Positions 51,208-59,605 of a stretch of 64,000 nt of DNA are shown here, piece after piece. Positions within the stretch are counted from its first letter, which is position 1. The number at the start of each line of letters is the position of its first letter. Location: positions 1,350,001 to 1,414,000 of the forward strand of contig NZ_LR743507.1 in the NCBI RefSeq assembly GCF_902712855.1, read 5' to 3'. Origin of the DNA: Variovorax paradoxus (GTDB taxonomy: Bacteria > Pseudomonadota > Gammaproteobacteria > Burkholderiales > Burkholderiaceae_C). The translations under genes and the position numbers were made by a program. The notes beneath the pieces were generated by a model. The model was not told where the DNA came from and ran no database searches. It was given only the letters and a program-made list of their open reading frames with translations.

Positions 51208-51900
51208 CTACGTCTTGTATTTGATCGAGCAGCCGTAGGGCCGCGTGCTGGCCGTCGATATCGGCTTGCCGCCGAAGGCCTCGCCCAGTGCCTGGTTCAC
51301 GTAGTTGGTGGCGGTCTTGATGTCGTCGACCCGCGCCGAGGCGATGCTGTCGATGCCGCCCGCATACACGAGCGTGCCCTTGGGATCGATGATGAAGATG
51401 TGCGGCGTGGTGCGCGCGCCGTAGACCTGGCCGATCACTCCGTCCTCGTCCATGAGCACGGCGGTGGGCGCGGCCTTCTGCGACTTCATCCAGGCGTCGA
51501 GCGCGTCGGCCTTCAGGTAGTCGGTGGCTGCGCGCTCAGTGGAATTGATGGCCAGCCACACGACGCCCTTGTCGGTCGCTGCCTTCTGGGTGGCGGGCAT
51601 GTTGCCGCTGCCGTAGTGCTTGCGCACGAAGGGACAGCCGGGGTTGGTCCACTCGAGCACCACGAACTTGCCGGCGAAGTCTGAAAGCTTGTGCTGGGCG
51701 CCGGTGGTGTCGACGGCGACGAAATCGGGCGCCTGCTGGCCCACTGCAGGGGCGGCGGCGGCATTGGTGCCCATGAGGAAGGTGGCGCCCAGCGCCACTG
51801 CGGCGGCGACGACGGCACGGCGGGAGGCCCGGCTCAGGGCGGCGCGGGCATGGCGCGCGGCGCGCAGGGAACGCGAGTCGGCGGTTGGCGAGAGAGACAT
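51208..51900 (-). CDS. Exported redoxin / thioredoxin-like protein
   Basis: A 230-aa protein with a long signal region (ALSRASRRAVVAAAVALGATFLMGTNAAAA-AP) and an AhpC/TSA-type fold. The motif WTNPGCPFVRKHYGSGNMPATQ places one Cys where thioredoxins have CxxC, and a second lone Cys lies in the C-terminal YGCSIKY, so the redox pair may be far apart in sequence. Related proteins are periplasmic peroxidase-like or copper-stress proteins. It is upstream of the DsbD-like gene in map order, on the same strand but after it in transcription, so DsbD could reduce it. ATG at 51900 is preferred; a TTG 18 bp upstream has no RBS. Confidence 0.75.
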   Translation of the reverse strand: MSLSPTADSRSLRAARHARAALSRASRRAVVAAAVALGATFLMGTNAAAAPAVGQQAPDFVAVDTTGAQHKLSDFAGKFVVLEWTNPGCPFVRKHYGSGNMPATQKAATDKGVVWLAINSTERAATDYLKADALDAWMKSQKAAPTAVLMDEDGVIGQVYGARTTPHIFIIDPKGTLVYAGGIDSIASARVDDIKTATNYVNQALGEAFGGKPISTASTRPYGCSIKYKT

Positions 51901-52025
51901 GGCCAGCTTGAACTCCAAAGAAAAATTCCAAACAACAACTGCAGCTTAGAACGGTTTCTTCAAGTGCTTGTGACAACCCATGTCATTGTTCAGCGCTGCG
52001 TGCAAGAAAGATCGTCGTCTTTTCG

Positions 52026-52120
52026 TGGAACACCGCGGAACCGGCTTTGCCGGGCTGCTGGTGTTGCCCCCGGTAGGGGGTTGGAGAAGCGGCACGAAGT
52101 GCGCGCGGCCTGCGGGCGAG
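52026..52120 (-). repeat. Single copy of the 98-bp 3' element after dsbD
   Basis: About 95 bp very similar to the units at 32713-33001, including the C5-ggta-G5 hairpin and the gcacgaagtgcgcg block. It ends exactly where the dsbD-like stop codon begins on the minus strand. Confidence 0.8.
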
Positions 52121-54361
52121 TCATAGGCTCGCGAGCGCGGCGCGGACTTCGTCCTTGCCCAGTATTTCCGTCAGCACCACGGGCGGCTTGCCCGGCGCCT
52201 GCAGCACGTACACCGGCACGCCGCTGCGGCCCAGCGCCATGAGCGCGGCGGTGATGGCCGGATCGCGGCGGGTCCAGTCGGCGCGCAGCATGGCGACCTT
52301 CTTGGCGTCGAAGTCGGCCAGCACCTGCGCGTCGGCCAGGGTGCTCTTCTTGTTGAACTGGCAGGTCACGCACCAGGCGGCGGTGAAGTCGATGAACACC
52401 GGCTGGCCGGCGCCCGAAAGTTCGGCCACGCGCTCGGCCGACCACGGCTGCCAGCGCTGGCCCGCCGCATCCTTGCCCGCGGCTGTCGCCAGCTGCGCCG
52501 GCTCTACGACTTGCAACACATTGCGCCCGATGGCGGCGGTGAGCACGGCGGTGAAGGCGATCAGCAGGCCGGCGATGACCACGCGCGTGCGCCCGCTCAG
52601 CGTGAGCGCCCAGACGACGGCCGCCATGCACACCAGCAGCGCCAGCAGCGTGCCCGCGCCGTCGATGCCGCTTTGCTGGCCCAGCACCCACACCAGCCAC
52701 GCCACGGTGGCGAACATCGGGAAGGCCAGCAGGCGGCGCAGCGTGTGCATCCAGGGTCCCGGCTTCGGCAGCAGCCGCGCGATGGCGGGCACGAAGCCGG
52801 CCACGAGGTAGGGCAGTGCCAGGCCGAAGCCCAGCGCGGCGAACAGCAGCAGCGCCTGCGCGGCCGGCAGGCCGATGGCGAAGCCGAGCGACACGCCCAT
52901 GAACGGCGCGGTGCAGGGCGAGGCGATGACCACGGCCAGCACGCCCGACAGGAAGTCGTTGGCCAGCGGATGCTTGGCCTGCGCGCTGCACACCGACGAC
53001 GGCGCGGCGCGGCCGAACTCGAACACGCCGACCAGGTTGAGGCCGATCAGCGTGAACAGCGCCGCCAGCGCAGCGACGACGCCCGGCGACTGCAGCTGGA
53101 AGCCCCAGCCCAGCTGGGCGCCGGCCGCGCGCAGCGCCAGCATGGCGCCGCCGAGCGCGAGGAACGACAGCATCACGCCGCCCGTGTAGGCCAGTCCGGC
53201 CTTGCGGTGCGCGCTGTCGTTGCCCGCCTGTCGCGCGAAGCCCAGCACCTTGATCGCCAGGATCGGGAACACGCAGGGCATCAGGTTGAGCAACAGGCCG
53301 CCGAGCAGGGCGCCGAAGAGCGCAGCCAGGAAGGTGGTGGAGGAAGGGGCCGGGAGTTCGGTGGATGCTGCCGCGGCCGAGGTGGCGCCGGCGGCGTTCG
53401 CGGTCAGTGCGGCCTGCAGCGCCGGCGACACCTGGGCGCGCGGCGCCGTGGAGGGCCAGTCGCCCGTCACGGGCGGCTCGGCGCGCCAGGCCACCGGCTG
53501 GCCGGCCTGCCGGTCGGCCGCTGCCAGCGCCACCACCACGGGCATGACCGTCGGGCTCGCGCTGCGCTGGTCGGCCAGCGGGATCGACGCGGTCCACACG
53601 CCGTTGTCCCACGATTGGGTCCAGTCCTTGCCGGAAACGGCCGCGGTGCGGATCACCTCGGGAGTCTCGGGGAAGAAGCCCAACGTCTTGCCCTGCGCGG
53701 CGGCCGGCAGGCCTTCGAGGCGCACCTTCAGGTTGTGGCCGTCGACCTGAACGGAGCCCACCTGCTCGAGCGCCTGGGGCTGGGCCGCAGCGGCGGCGTC
53801 GAACTCGGCCTTGTGCAGCGCGGTCGAGCCTTGCAAAGGCAGCGACAGCGAGAACGTGCCTTCTTCCGGAATGCACTCCTTGCGGCACACCAGCCAGGAG
53901 GCCTTGAGCTGGATGTCCATGGCCGGCGTGCTGCCCAGGGCGACCGGCGGCTTATACAGCGTGGACACCTCCAGCGGCACCGGCAGCAGCACGGTGTTCT
54001 CGTAGCCGTAGTTGGCGAGGTTGCCGACCGGGAGCTTCTCGGGCACCGGCCAGGCGATCTCGCCGGTCGAGACGCCGGCCGGCAGTGTCCAGGTCATCTC
54101 GGTGGGCAGGCCCGAATCGCCGGCGTTCTTCCAATAGGTGTGCCACTCGGGCTGGTGCGTGATCTGCAGGCCCACCCACACCGGGGCGCCGGGCGTGACG
54201 CCGTCGGGCGCATGCGCGATCAGTTCGGCGCGCACGTGGGGTGTGGTGACCACGGCGCCGGGCTTGCTGCCCAATTCGGCGGTCGATTGCGCGGCAGCCG
54301 GCATGCAGGCTGCGGTGGTTGCTATCAGAAGCGTAGCGAATTGGATGCGCGAGAAGATCAT
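52121..54361 (-). CDS. dsbD: DsbD/ScsB-like thiol:disulfide interchange protein
   Basis: A 746-aa membrane protein with three parts. A signal peptide is followed by a periplasmic immunoglobulin-like alpha part with VCRKECIPEEG giving the Cys pair. Then come eight membrane helices with LMPCVFPILAIKVLG and IASPCTAPFMG holding one Cys each. At the C-terminus is a thioredoxin-like gamma domain with FTAAWCVTCQFNKKS. The longer N-terminal part makes it closer to the ScsB type than to E. coli DsbD (565 aa). It passes electrons from cytosolic thioredoxin to periplasmic partners. The nearby exported redoxin is a possible one. Confidence 0.9.
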   Translation of the reverse strand: MIFSRIQFATLLIATTAACMPAAAQSTAELGSKPGAVVTTPHVRAELIAHAPDGVTPGAPVWVGLQITHQPEWHTYWKNAGDSGLPTEMTWTLPAGVSTGEIAWPVPEKLPVGNLANYGYENTVLLPVPLEVSTLYKPPVALGSTPAMDIQLKASWLVCRKECIPEEGTFSLSLPLQGSTALHKAEFDAAAAAQPQALEQVGSVQVDGHNLKVRLEGLPAAAQGKTLGFFPETPEVIRTAAVSGKDWTQSWDNGVWTASIPLADQRSASPTVMPVVVALAAADRQAGQPVAWRAEPPVTGDWPSTAPRAQVSPALQAALTANAAGATSAAAASTELPAPSSTTFLAALFGALLGGLLLNLMPCVFPILAIKVLGFARQAGNDSAHRKAGLAYTGGVMLSFLALGGAMLALRAAGAQLGWGFQLQSPGVVAALAALFTLIGLNLVGVFEFGRAAPSSVCSAQAKHPLANDFLSGVLAVVIASPCTAPFMGVSLGFAIGLPAAQALLLFAALGFGLALPYLVAGFVPAIARLLPKPGPWMHTLRRLLAFPMFATVAWLVWVLGQQSGIDGAGTLLALLVCMAAVVWALTLSGRTRVVIAGLLIAFTAVLTAAIGRNVLQVVEPAQLATAAGKDAAGQRWQPWSAERVAELSGAGQPVFIDFTAAWCVTCQFNKKSTLADAQVLADFDAKKVAMLRADWTRRDPAITAALMALGRSGVPVYVLQAPGKPPVVLTEILGKDEVRAALASL

Positions 54362-54415
54362 GCCTGCAGTCGGAGCGCTCGATGGGGGCGAAGTTCCTGG
54401 ATGTTCCCGGATGTT

Positions 54416-55192
54416 TCAGGCGGCAGTGGGGGCAACGGCCGGTGCCCAGCCGAGCACCACGCGGCGGCTGTTGGCGCTCTTCTTCTCGATCTTGGTGACC
54501 ACCACCGCGCCGATCTCCGACGTGTTCGCAACATGCGTGCCGCCGCAGGGCTGGAGGTCGATCTGCACCTCGCCCTCGCCGGTTCCGCCGATGCGGATGG
54601 TGCGCACCGTGCCCGTGCCGCGAGGGGGCTGCACGCTCATGCTCTTGACCAGCGCCGGGTTGGCATCGAGTTCCTCGTCGGTGATGGCGCCCACGGTCAG
54701 CGGGTGGGCCGCCTCGACCAGCCGGGCGAGGCCGGCCGTCAGCGCGTCCTTGTCGAGCGGCTCGGTCATGTGGAAATCGAGCCGTGCGTACTCGGGGGTG
54801 ATCGAGCAGCCGTTCACCGGCTGCGGCACCAGGTGGCACAGCAGGTGGGTGGCGGTGTGGAAGCGCATCAGCCGGTGGCGGCGCTCCCAGTCGAGGCGTG
54901 CGGTCACGGTGGCACCGGGCGCCAGTGCCGCCAGCAGGTCGGCCTGGCCGGGCGCGGGCACGTGCACGAACTCGCTGGTCGGCTGGCCCTCTTCGTTCTT
55001 CGCCTTGCGCGTGTCGGCAATGACGAGCTCGCGCCCGTCGGCCATGACCAGCACGCCGCTGTCTCCGGCCTGTCCGCCGCCCAGCGGGTAGAACACGGTG
55101 CGGTCGAGCACGATGCCGGCATCGTCGATGCGCAGGATGCGGGCCTCGCAGCTGCGCAGGTAGGCGTCGGCGCGGAACAGGTCGTCGGTCAT
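54416..55192 (-). CDS. Alanyl-tRNA editing protein (AlaX-like)
   Basis: A 258-aa free-standing editing domain that clears Ser-tRNA(Ala) or Gly-tRNA(Ala). The zinc site is intact: HTATHLLCHL (HxxxH) and QPCGGTHVANTSEIG (CxxxH). Length fits AlaX-L rather than the short class. ATG at 55192 (MTDDLFRADAYLRS) is chosen; the longer open frame upstream overlaps the start of the divergent gene. The dsbD-like gene follows after 54 bp on the same strand. Confidence 0.92.
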   Translation of the reverse strand: MTDDLFRADAYLRSCEARILRIDDAGIVLDRTVFYPLGGGQAGDSGVLVMADGRELVIADTRKAKNEEGQPTSEFVHVPAPGQADLLAALAPGATVTARLDWERRHRLMRFHTATHLLCHLVPQPVNGCSITPEYARLDFHMTEPLDKDALTAGLARLVEAAHPLTVGAITDEELDANPALVKSMSVQPPRGTGTVRTIRIGGTGEGEVQIDLQPCGGTHVANTSEIGAVVVTKIEKKSANSRRVVLGWAPAVAPTAA

Positions 55193-55323
55193 GCGGCGAT
55201 GGTAGCGGCGATGCGCGAATGGGGTGCGCCCACGCCAGAAAGCGCCCACGACCGACAACCCCGCACCGGCCCGCCGTGGATCATCCGCCCGGTATGCGGC
55301 ATCCGGCCGCGCAAGGAATACGC

Positions 55324-56694
55324 ATGAAAGCACCGCAGCAAGCACCCACCCGCGTGGCATCCGCATGGCAGGCCGGCGCCTCGGCCCTGGCCGTCGCGCT
55401 GCTCGTGGCAGGCTGCGGCGAGGCGGCCAAGCTGGCCCCCGAGCTCACCACCGGCCCGCGCCCGCAGCTCGCCCCCCCGAACAAGACACTGATTCCCACC
55501 GTCAACGTCGCTCCCGCCGTCGGCTGGACCGACACCGCCACGCCGACCCCCGCCGAAGGCCTCCAGGTGACGGCGCTGGCACGCGGCCTCGATCACCCGC
55601 GCTGGGTCTACACGCTGCCCAACGGCGACATCCTGGTGGCCGAGAGCAACAAGCCGCCCAAGCCCGGCGGCAGCAGCGACGGCGGCAGCGGCCTGTTCGC
55701 CAAGGTGCGCAACTGGGTCATGGGCAAGGTCATGGGACGCGCCGGCGCGGGCGTGCCCAGCGCCAACCGCATCACGCTGCTGCGCGACGCCAACGGCGAC
55801 GGCCTGGCCGAGGTGAAGCAGGTGTTCATGACCAACCTGATGTCGCCCTACGGCATGGTGCTGGTCGGCAACGAACTCTTCATCGCCAACGCCGACGCGC
55901 TGGTGAAGGTGCCCTACACCGAGGGCCAGACCTCGATCAGCGCCAACCCCACGCTGGTGACGCAGCTGCCCGCGGGCATCAACCACCACTGGACCAAGAA
56001 CGTCATCGCCAGCGAAGACGGCAGCAAGCTCTACGTGACGGTGGGTTCGAACAGCAACATCGGCGAGAACGGCCTCGCCGCGGAAGAGGGGCGCGCCGCC
56101 ATCTGGGAGGTCGACACCAAGACCGGCGAGAAGCGCCTCTACGCCAGCGGCCTGCGCAACCCCAACGGCATGGGCTGGGAGCCCGAGTCGAAGGCGCTGT
56201 GGACCGTGGTGAACGAGCGCGACGAGATCGGCAGCGACCTCGTGCCCGACTACCTCACCTCGGTGAAGGACGGCGCCTTCTACGGCTGGCCGTGGAGCTA
56301 CTACGGCGGCATCGTCGATGCGCGCGTGACGCCGCAGAACCCCGAGATGGCAGCCAAGGCCATTGCGCCCGACTACGCACTCGGCTCGCACGTCGCGCCG
56401 CTGGGCATGGCCTTCTCGCGCGCCGGACTCATGCCCGAGCAGTACGCCAGCGGCGCCTTCATCGGCGAGCACGGCTCGTGGAACCGCAAGCCCAAGTCGG
56501 GCTACAAGGTGGTGTTCGTGCCCTTCATCGGCGGCAAGCCCAGCGGCCCGCCGGTCGATGTGCTGACCGGCTTCCTGACCGCCGACGAGAAAGCGCAGGG
56601 CCGGCCGGTGGGCGTGGCGCTCGACAAGGGCGGTGCGCTGATCGTGGCCGACGACGTGGGCAACGCCGTGTGGCGGGTGACGAAGGCGAAGTAG
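55324..56694 (+). CDS. Sorbosone-dehydrogenase-like lipoprotein (PQQ-type beta-propeller)
   Basis: A 456-aa protein. The start has a good RBS (aagga). A lipoprotein signal with LLVAGCGEA places the lipidated Cys near residue 36. The mature part is a six-bladed propeller of the glucose/sorbosone dehydrogenase family: GLDHPRWVYTLPNGDILVAES, NLMSPYGMVLVGNELFIANAD, GINHHWTKNVIAS and GLRNPNGMGWEP-type blade motifs. Such enzymes oxidise sugars or aldehydes with PQQ in the periplasm. No PQQ genes are in this window. It is divergent from alaX. Confidence 0.85.
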   Translation: MKAPQQAPTRVASAWQAGASALAVALLVAGCGEAAKLAPELTTGPRPQLAPPNKTLIPTVNVAPAVGWTDTATPTPAEGLQVTALARGLDHPRWVYTLPNGDILVAESNKPPKPGGSSDGGSGLFAKVRNWVMGKVMGRAGAGVPSANRITLLRDANGDGLAEVKQVFMTNLMSPYGMVLVGNELFIANADALVKVPYTEGQTSISANPTLVTQLPAGINHHWTKNVIASEDGSKLYVTVGSNSNIGENGLAAEEGRAAIWEVDTKTGEKRLYASGLRNPNGMGWEPESKALWTVVNERDEIGSDLVPDYLTSVKDGAFYGWPWSYYGGIVDARVTPQNPEMAAKAIAPDYALGSHVAPLGMAFSRAGLMPEQYASGAFIGEHGSWNRKPKSGYKVVFVPFIGGKPSGPPVDVLTGFLTADEKAQGRPVGVALDKGGALIVADDVGNAVWRVTKAK

Positions 56695-56700
56695 CCTTGC

Positions 56701-56739
56701 CGCCCGCTCCGCCCGCTCCGCCCGCTCCGCCCGCTCTGC
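56701..56739 (+). repeat. Short tandem 9-mer repeat (gcccgctcc)
   Basis: About four head-to-tail copies of cgcccgctc lie between the convergent sorbosone dehydrogenase and acetyltransferase genes. It may vary in copy number by replication slippage. Confidence 0.8.
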
Positions 56740-56743
56740 CGGT

Positions 56744-57298
56744 TCAGCCCTTCGGCCGGGCGATGCGGTAGAGCCGGTGCCGGCGCAGCGCGTGCCCTTC
56801 GGGCACCAGCGGATGGTCGAAGGCGCCGGCCATGTCTTCCTTCATGCCGATGCGCTCCATCACCGCCGCCGAACGGACGTTGTTCCATGCGGTGAAGGCG
56901 ACGATCTCGTCGAGCCCGAGCTGCTCGAAGCCGACCTGAAGCGCGCCGCGTGCCGCTTCGCTCGCGAAGCCCTGGCCCCACCATTCGCGCGCCAGGCGCC
57001 AGCCGATTTCCACGCATGGCGAGAACGGCAGCGCGACCGCCGGTGAATTCAGCCCGGTGAATCCCATGAACGCGCCGGACGCCTTGTGCTCCACCGCCCA
57101 GAAGCCCCAGCCGTTCTCGGCGAAGCGCTGCCGCAGCCGCTCGACCATGGCGTCGCTGTCGGCGCGCGTGGGCAGCGGAAGCAGGAACTCCATCACCTGC
57201 GGGTCGCAGGCGAGCGCGAAGAACGGAGCGAGATCGCTCTCGCGCCAGGCACGCAGCCGCAGCCGCGCGGTGTCGAATTCGATGGGTGAGGTCGTCAT
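56744..57298 (-). CDS. GNAT N-acetyltransferase, RimJ/RimL-like
   Basis: A 184-aa acetyltransferase. It starts with TARLRLRAWRESDLAPFFALACDPQVMEF, typical of the RimJ/RimL type. The acetyl-CoA loop is in VEIGWRLAREWWGQGFASEAARGALQVGF, followed by VAFTAWNNVRSAAVMERIGM. The substrate, either a protein N-terminus or an amino compound, cannot be told from sequence. ATG at 57298 chosen over 57322 because MTTSPIEFDTARL is the usual start. Confidence 0.88.
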   Translation of the reverse strand: MTTSPIEFDTARLRLRAWRESDLAPFFALACDPQVMEFLLPLPTRADSDAMVERLRQRFAENGWGFWAVEHKASGAFMGFTGLNSPAVALPFSPCVEIGWRLAREWWGQGFASEAARGALQVGFEQLGLDEIVAFTAWNNVRSAAVMERIGMKEDMAGAFDHPLVPEGHALRRHRLYRIARPKG

Positions 57299-57324
57299 GC
57301 CGCAGATTCTGGCGTAACGCATTT

Positions 57325-57336
57325 ATGTCATGACGT
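57325..57336. promoter_or_regulatory. Candidate MarR operator palindrome
   Basis: atgtca-tgacgt is a near-perfect 12-bp inverted repeat, followed directly by gatatattt, a likely -10 region, 55 bp before the marR-type start. MarR dimers bind such palindromes, so autoregulation is plausible. Confidence 0.4.
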
Positions 57337-57390
57337 GATATATTTGCGGCCGTTTCAGACGCATCACACACGCCACCCGGGCGATGTTCC

Positions 57391-57816
57391 ATGGCCTCCA
57401 CACCCCGCAAGCTCGCGAAGAAAGACTTCGAGTCGCTGTCCCAGTTCCGCTACCAGATGCGCCGCTTCGAGCGCTTCTCCGAGCGCGCCGCGCAGGCCGA
57501 AGGCCTCACGCCGCAGCAGTACCTGGTGCTGCTGCACATCAAGGGCGTGCCGGGGCGCGACTGGGCCTCGGTCGGCGAGATCGCCGAGCGTCTCCAGCTG
57601 CAGCCGCACGGCGCGGTGGCGCTGGTCACGCGCTGCGAGGCGCTCGAGCTGGTGCAGCGCCGGTCCAGCGAAACCGACCGCCGCCAAGTTGAGGTGCACC
57701 TGCTCGCCAAGGGCGAGAAGCTGCTGCTGCGGCTGGCCGAACTCCACCGTGCGGAACTGCGCTCGCTCAAGGGCGTGTTCGACGTGCCGCAGATCGATCT
57801 TCCCGACATGCCATGA
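57391..57816 (+). CDS. MarR-family transcriptional regulator
   Basis: A 141-aa winged-helix repressor. The core EGLTPQQYLVLLHIKGVPGRDWASVGEIAERLQLQPHGAVALVTRCEALELVQRRSSETDRRQVEVHLLAKGEKLL has the HTH and the DRRQV wing. It precedes the CLC gene by one base, so both are on one mRNA and the channel is probably regulated by this protein. The effector is unknown. Confidence 0.9.
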   Translation: MASTPRKLAKKDFESLSQFRYQMRRFERFSERAAQAEGLTPQQYLVLLHIKGVPGRDWASVGEIAERLQLQPHGAVALVTRCEALELVQRRSSETDRRQVEVHLLAKGEKLLLRLAELHRAELRSLKGVFDVPQIDLPDMP

Positions 57817-57817
57817 C

Positions 57818-59587
57818 ATGAACTCCAGGAAAAGCACCTCCCATCCGCCGCGCGGCGACTTCGCGCTCAACACGCGCCTCATGCGCATCACCGTCATGGC
57901 GGCCGTCATCGGCGCCATCGGCACCGTGGCCGCGCGCGTGCTGCTCGACCTGATCCGCTTCTTCACCAACCTGTTCTTCTTCCAGACCTTCTCGCTGGCC
58001 GAGCATTCGCCCGCGCAGCACACGCTGGGCGCATGGGTGATCGTGGTGCCCGTCGTCGGCGGGCTCATCGTCGGCCTGGTCGCGCGCTATGGTTCCGACA
58101 AGATCCGCGGCCACGGCATTCCCGAGGCCATCGAGGCGATCCTGTTCGGCAAGAGCAAGATGTCGCCGAAGGTCGCGCTGCTCAAGCCGCTGTCCTCGGG
58201 CATCGTCATCGGCAGCGGCGGGCCGTTCGGCGCCGAGGGGCCGATCATCATGACCGGCGGTGCCATCGGCTCGCTGATCGCGCAGCACTTCCATCTCACC
58301 GCAGCCGAGCGCAAGGCGCTGCTGGTGGCCGGCGCCACCGCCGGCATGACGGCGGTGTTCGGCACGCCGGTGGCGGCCGTGCTGCTGGCCGTCGAACTGC
58401 TGCTGTTCGAGCTGCGTCCCCGCAGCCTGTTGCCGGTGGCCGTGGCCTGCGCGGTGGCGGGCTTCGCGCGGCCGCTGCTGATGGACCCCGGCCCGCTGTT
58501 CCCGCTGCAGACGGCCGTGCCCGGCCCGCTCGCCATGCTGTCGTGCGTGATCGCCGGCGTGCTGTGCGGCGCGCTGTCGGCGTCGCTGTCGCTCTCGCTC
58601 TACAAGGTGGAGGACTGGTTCGGCAAGCTGCCGCTGCACTGGATGTGGTGGCCGGCCATCGGCGGGCTGGCCGTGGGCATCGGCGGCTATTTCCAGCCGC
58701 GTGCGCTGGGCGTGGGCTACGACGTCATCGGCGACCTGCTGCACGGGCATCTCGCGCTCGGCGTGGTGGCCGCGCTGCTGGCCGTGAAGGCGGTCATCTG
58801 GGTCATCTCGCTGGGCTCGGGCACCTCCGGCGGCGTGCTCGCGCCGCTGCTGATGATGGGCGCCGGCCTGGGCGCGGTGCTGTCGCACGTGCTGCCGGGC
58901 AACGACCCGTTGCTGTGGCCGCTGGTGTGCATGGCGGCCACGCTCGGCGGCGTGATGCGCGCACCGCTCACCGCCACCATCTTCGCCTTCGGACTCACGC
59001 ACGACAGCAACGCGCTGCTGCCGCTGCTGGCCACCTCGGCCGTGGCCTACGGCTTCACGGTGCTGACCATGCGGCGCTCGATCCTCACCGAGAAGATCGC
59101 GCGCCGCGGCTATCACATCTACCGCGAGTACGGCATCGATCCGCTCGAGCGGCATTCGGTGGACGAGGTGATGACGCGGGACGTGCGCAGCATCGACGCC
59201 GCCATGCCGGTGGCGCAGGCGCTGCACGCGCATTTCGGCGAAGGGCAGTCGCACCGTGCGTTCCCGGTGCTGCGCAACGGCGCGGTGATCGGCGTGGCCG
59301 ATCGCGCGATGCTGGCCGCACGCGGCGCCAGCGACCCGATCGCGACGGTGGGCGACGCCTGCGCCGACGCACCGCTGTACTACGCGCTGCCGGGCGAGAA
59401 CTGCCGCACGGTCGCCACGCGGCTTGCGCGCCACCGGCTCGAACGGCTGCCGGTGGTGAAGGATGCGCACACGCTCGCGCTGGTCGGCCTTGTGGCGCGC
59501 AGCGACCTCATCAAGCCGTCGCTCGCGCACTTCGACGAGGAAGAGAAGCGCGAGCGCATGCGCGGGCTGCCCTGGCAGTCCACCTAG
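57818..59587 (+). CDS. CLC-type chloride channel/antiporter with CBS pair
   Basis: A 589-aa protein with CLC membrane helices (1-430) and a C-terminal CBS pair (~445-570: HSVDEVMTRDVRSIDAAMPV, VVKDAHTLALVGLVARSDL). The anion site motifs are GHGIPEA (GSGIP in ClcA), GGPFGAEGP with the gating Glu, and SGGVLAPLL (GGIFAPML in ClcA). The proton-path Glu in VELLLFELRP is kept, so it may be a chloride/proton antiporter. The Ser to His change in the first motif may alter anion choice. ATG at 57818 overlaps nothing and lies one base after the marR stop. Confidence 0.9.
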   Translation: MNSRKSTSHPPRGDFALNTRLMRITVMAAVIGAIGTVAARVLLDLIRFFTNLFFFQTFSLAEHSPAQHTLGAWVIVVPVVGGLIVGLVARYGSDKIRGHGIPEAIEAILFGKSKMSPKVALLKPLSSGIVIGSGGPFGAEGPIIMTGGAIGSLIAQHFHLTAAERKALLVAGATAGMTAVFGTPVAAVLLAVELLLFELRPRSLLPVAVACAVAGFARPLLMDPGPLFPLQTAVPGPLAMLSCVIAGVLCGALSASLSLSLYKVEDWFGKLPLHWMWWPAIGGLAVGIGGYFQPRALGVGYDVIGDLLHGHLALGVVAALLAVKAVIWVISLGSGTSGGVLAPLLMMGAGLGAVLSHVLPGNDPLLWPLVCMAATLGGVMRAPLTATIFAFGLTHDSNALLPLLATSAVAYGFTVLTMRRSILTEKIARRGYHIYREYGIDPLERHSVDEVMTRDVRSIDAAMPVAQALHAHFGEGQSHRAFPVLRNGAVIGVADRAMLAARGASDPIATVGDACADAPLYYALPGENCRTVATRLARHRLERLPVVKDAHTLALVGLVARSDLIKPSLAHFDEEEKRERMRGLPWQST

Positions 59588-59605
59588 CGGCTGCTGCCCG
59601 CAGGG

